Shown here one piece after another: positions 62,100-64,000 of a stretch of DNA of 64,000 nt. The stretch is from assembly GCA_932521035.1 (NCBI GenBank), contig OW051492.1, positions 62,001 to 126,000 on the forward strand. The letters are read 5' to 3'. Source of the stretch: Oscheius dolichura. Taxonomy: Eukaryota > Nematoda > Chromadorea > Rhabditida > Rhabditidae. The notes beneath the pieces were generated by a model. The model was not told the DNA's origin. It saw only the letters and a list, made by a program, of their open reading frames with translations, and ran no database searches. The position numbers and the translations under genes were made by a program. Every line of letters begins with the position of its first letter. The first letter of the stretch is position 1.

Positions 62100-63731
62100 T
62101 TTGGGTTTTTTACGGAAGAGTTTGGGTTTTTTACGGAAGAGTTTGGGTTTTTTACGGAAGAGTTTGGGTTTTTTACGGAAGAGTTTGGGATTTTTACGGA
62201 AGAGTGGGTTGTTCCATGGATGGACGAGTCATATGTTTTAGGCGGTGGTTCGAATAACAGTTTCGGATTTTTACGGAAGAGTTTGGGTTTTTTACGGAAG
62301 AGTGGGTTGTTCCATGGATGGACGAGTCATATGTTTTAGGCGGTGGTTCGAATAACAGTTTGGGTTTTTTACGGAAGAGTTTGGGTTTTTTACGGAAGTG
62401 TTTGGGTTTTTTACGGAAGAGTTTGGGATTTTTACGGAAGAGTTTGGGTTTTTTACGGAAGTGTTTGGGTTTTTTACGGAAGAGTTTGGGATTTTTACGG
62501 AAGAGTTTGGGTTTTTTACGGAAGAGTGGGTTGTTCCATGGATGGACGAGTCCTATGTTTTAGGCGGTGGTTCGAATAACAGTTTGGGATTTTTACGGAA
62601 GAGTTTGGGTTTTTTACGGAAGAGTTTGGGTTTTTTACGGAAGAGTTTGGGTTTTTTACGGAAGAGTTTGGGTTTTTTAAGGAAGAGTTTGGGTTTTTTA
62701 CGGAAGAGTTTGGGTTTTTTACGGAAGAGTTTGGGTTTTTTACGGAAGAGTTTGAGTTTTTTACCGAAGAGTGGGTTGTTCCATGGATGGGACGAGTCCT
62801 ATGTTTTAGGCGGTGGTTCGAATAACAGTTTGGGATTTTTACGGAAGAGTTTGGGTTTTTTACGGAAGAGTTTGGGTTTTTTACGGAAGAGTTTGGGTTT
62901 TTTACGGAAGAGTTTGGGTTTTTTACGGAAGAGTTTGGGTTTTTTACGGAAGAGTTTGGGATTTTTACGGAAGAGTGGGTTGTTCCATGGATGGACGAGT
63001 CATATGTTTTAGGCGGTGGTTCGAATAACAGTTTCGGATTTTTACGGAAGAGTTTGGGTTTTTTACGGAAGAGTGGGTTGTTCCATGGATGGACGAGTCA
63101 TATGTTTTAGGCGGTGGTTCGAATAACAGTTTGGGTTTTTTACGGAAGAGTTTGGGTTTTTTACGGAAGTGTTTGGGTTTTTTACGGAAGAGTTTGGGAT
63201 TTTTACGGAAGAGTTTGGGTTTTTTACGGAAGTGTTTGGGTTTTTTACGGAAGAGTTTGGGATTTTTACGGAAGAGTTTGGGTTTTTTACGGAAGAGTGG
63301 GTTGTTCCATGGATGGACGAGTCCTATGTTTTAGGCGGTGGTTCGAATAACAGTTTGGGATTTTTACGGAAGAGTTTGGGTTTTTTACGGAAGAGTTTGG
63401 GTTTTTTACGGAAGAGTTTGGGTTTTTTACGGAAGAGTTTGGGTTTTTTAAGGAAGAGTTTGGGTTTTTTACGGAAGAGTTTGGGTTTTTTACGGAAGAG
63501 TTTGGGTTTTTTACGGAAGAGTTTGAGTTTTTTACCGAAGAGTGGGTTGTTCCATGGATGGGACGAGTCCTATGTTTTAGGCGGTGGTTCGAATAACAGT
63601 TTGGGATTTTTACGGAAGAGTTTGGGTTTTTTACGGAAGAGTTTGGGTTTTTTACGGAAGAGTTTGGGTTTTTTACGGAATAGTTTGGGTTTTTTACGGA
63701 AGAGTTTGGGTTTTTTACGGAAGAGTTTGGG
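62100..63731 (+). repeat. Tandem duplication in the minisatellite, 771-bp period
   Basis: Sequence from about 62100 to 62960 recurs at 62871-63731 with a constant offset of 771 bp. It covers five spacers and the rare ACGGAAGTG units (near 62396, 62460, 63167 and 63231). One substitution is visible, G62910 against T63681 (giving CGGAATAG). Beyond 63731 the runs differ. This is one of the most recent large events in this array, judging by near identity. Confidence 0.88.
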
Positions 63732-64000
63732 TTTTTTACGGAAGAGTTTGAGTTTTTTACGGAAGAGTTTGGGTTTTTTACGGAAGAGTTTGAGTTTTTT
63801 ACGGAAGAGTTTGGGATTTTTACGGAAGAGTTTGGGTTTTTTACGGAAGAGTTTGGGTTTTTTACGGAAGAGTTTGGGATTTTTACGGAAGAGTTTGGGT
63901 TTTTTACGGAAGAGTGGGTTGTTCCATGGATGGACGAGTCATATGTTTTAGGCGGTGGTTCGAATAACAGTTTGGGTTTTTTACGGAAGAGTTTGGGTTT

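Larger units (their letters stand above)
48970..64000 (+). repeat. Composite minisatellite: runs of a 21-bp unit separated by a 57/56-bp spacer
   Basis: The basic unit is T3, G3, T6 and ACGGAAGAG (21 bp). Runs of 1 to about 16 units are separated about 77 times by a spacer that starts TGGGTTGTTCCATGGATG and ends GGTTCGAATAACAG. Unit variants recur: TTTGGGATTTTT (often first after a spacer), AAGGAAGAC, TTTGAG with ACGG, TTTGAG with ACCG (usually last before a spacer), TTTCGC and ACGGAAGTG. The plus strand is strongly T/G rich, with one C per 21-bp unit. All copies are in one orientation. The array runs off the right edge. I do not recognise the family, and the open frames it contains look like by-products of a repeat length divisible by three. 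Confidence 0.97.

Noticed and set aside
48970..64000. Telomere repeat array
   Set aside because: TTTGGG-TTTTTT resembles telomeric G-strand wording, but the unit is 21 bp with ACGGAAGAG and a 57-bp spacer, unlike any simple telomere repeat.
48970..64000. G-quadruplex array
   Set aside because: G3 tracts are 18 bases apart, so loops would be too long for stable four-tract structures in most models.

Overview
The window is made entirely of tandemly repeated DNA. I see no convincing protein-coding gene, rRNA, tRNA, CRISPR array or transposon. Arrays of this length and homogeneity, with higher-order structure, point to a eukaryotic nuclear genome, probably heterochromatin (centromeric, pericentromeric or subtelomeric) from a long-read assembly. 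I do not recognise either repeat family, so I cannot name the organism.

Region 1 (1-48935) is a head-to-tail satellite array of two related monomers: a long unit (L, 343 bp) and a short unit (S, 191 bp). Reading unit starts at CGTTCTCC gives 127 complete L, 28 complete S and a 26-bp terminal fragment, which accounts exactly for the length (127x343 + 28x191 = 48909). L and S share both flanks. L carries 168 bp where S has 16 bp (net 152 bp), and this L-specific module holds a series of hairpins, including a 13-bp-arm inverted repeat. Single-base markers (GGCGTAAA = Lg, GGCTTAAA = Lt) reveal sub-domains: a mixed L/S domain at the left with a ~3.2 kb block duplicated 6443 bp away; an L-only domain (9609-22985); a triple-S cluster (22986-23558); an Lg-Lt-S higher-order domain with 877-bp and 534-bp periods (25960-40677); and a final L-only domain (40678-48909).

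Region 2 (48936-48969) is a short T-rich junction in which the last satellite bases (GGCTTTTATT) occur twice.

Region 3 (48970-64000, continuing past the window) is a different array: a 21-bp minisatellite (T3 G3 T6 then ACGGAAGAG) in runs of 1 to about 16, punctuated about 77 times by a 57-bp (later 56-bp) spacer containing CCATGGATG and GGCGGTGGTTCGAATAAC. It too has nested higher-order duplications (1479/1338, 393, 486, 771 and 63 bp). The spacer sequence changes class progressively from left to right.

Nothing here acts as a gene set. The features of most interest are the hairpin-bearing module that separates L from S, a GGTTCGAAT core shared by the two otherwise different arrays, and the fossil record of block duplications in both.
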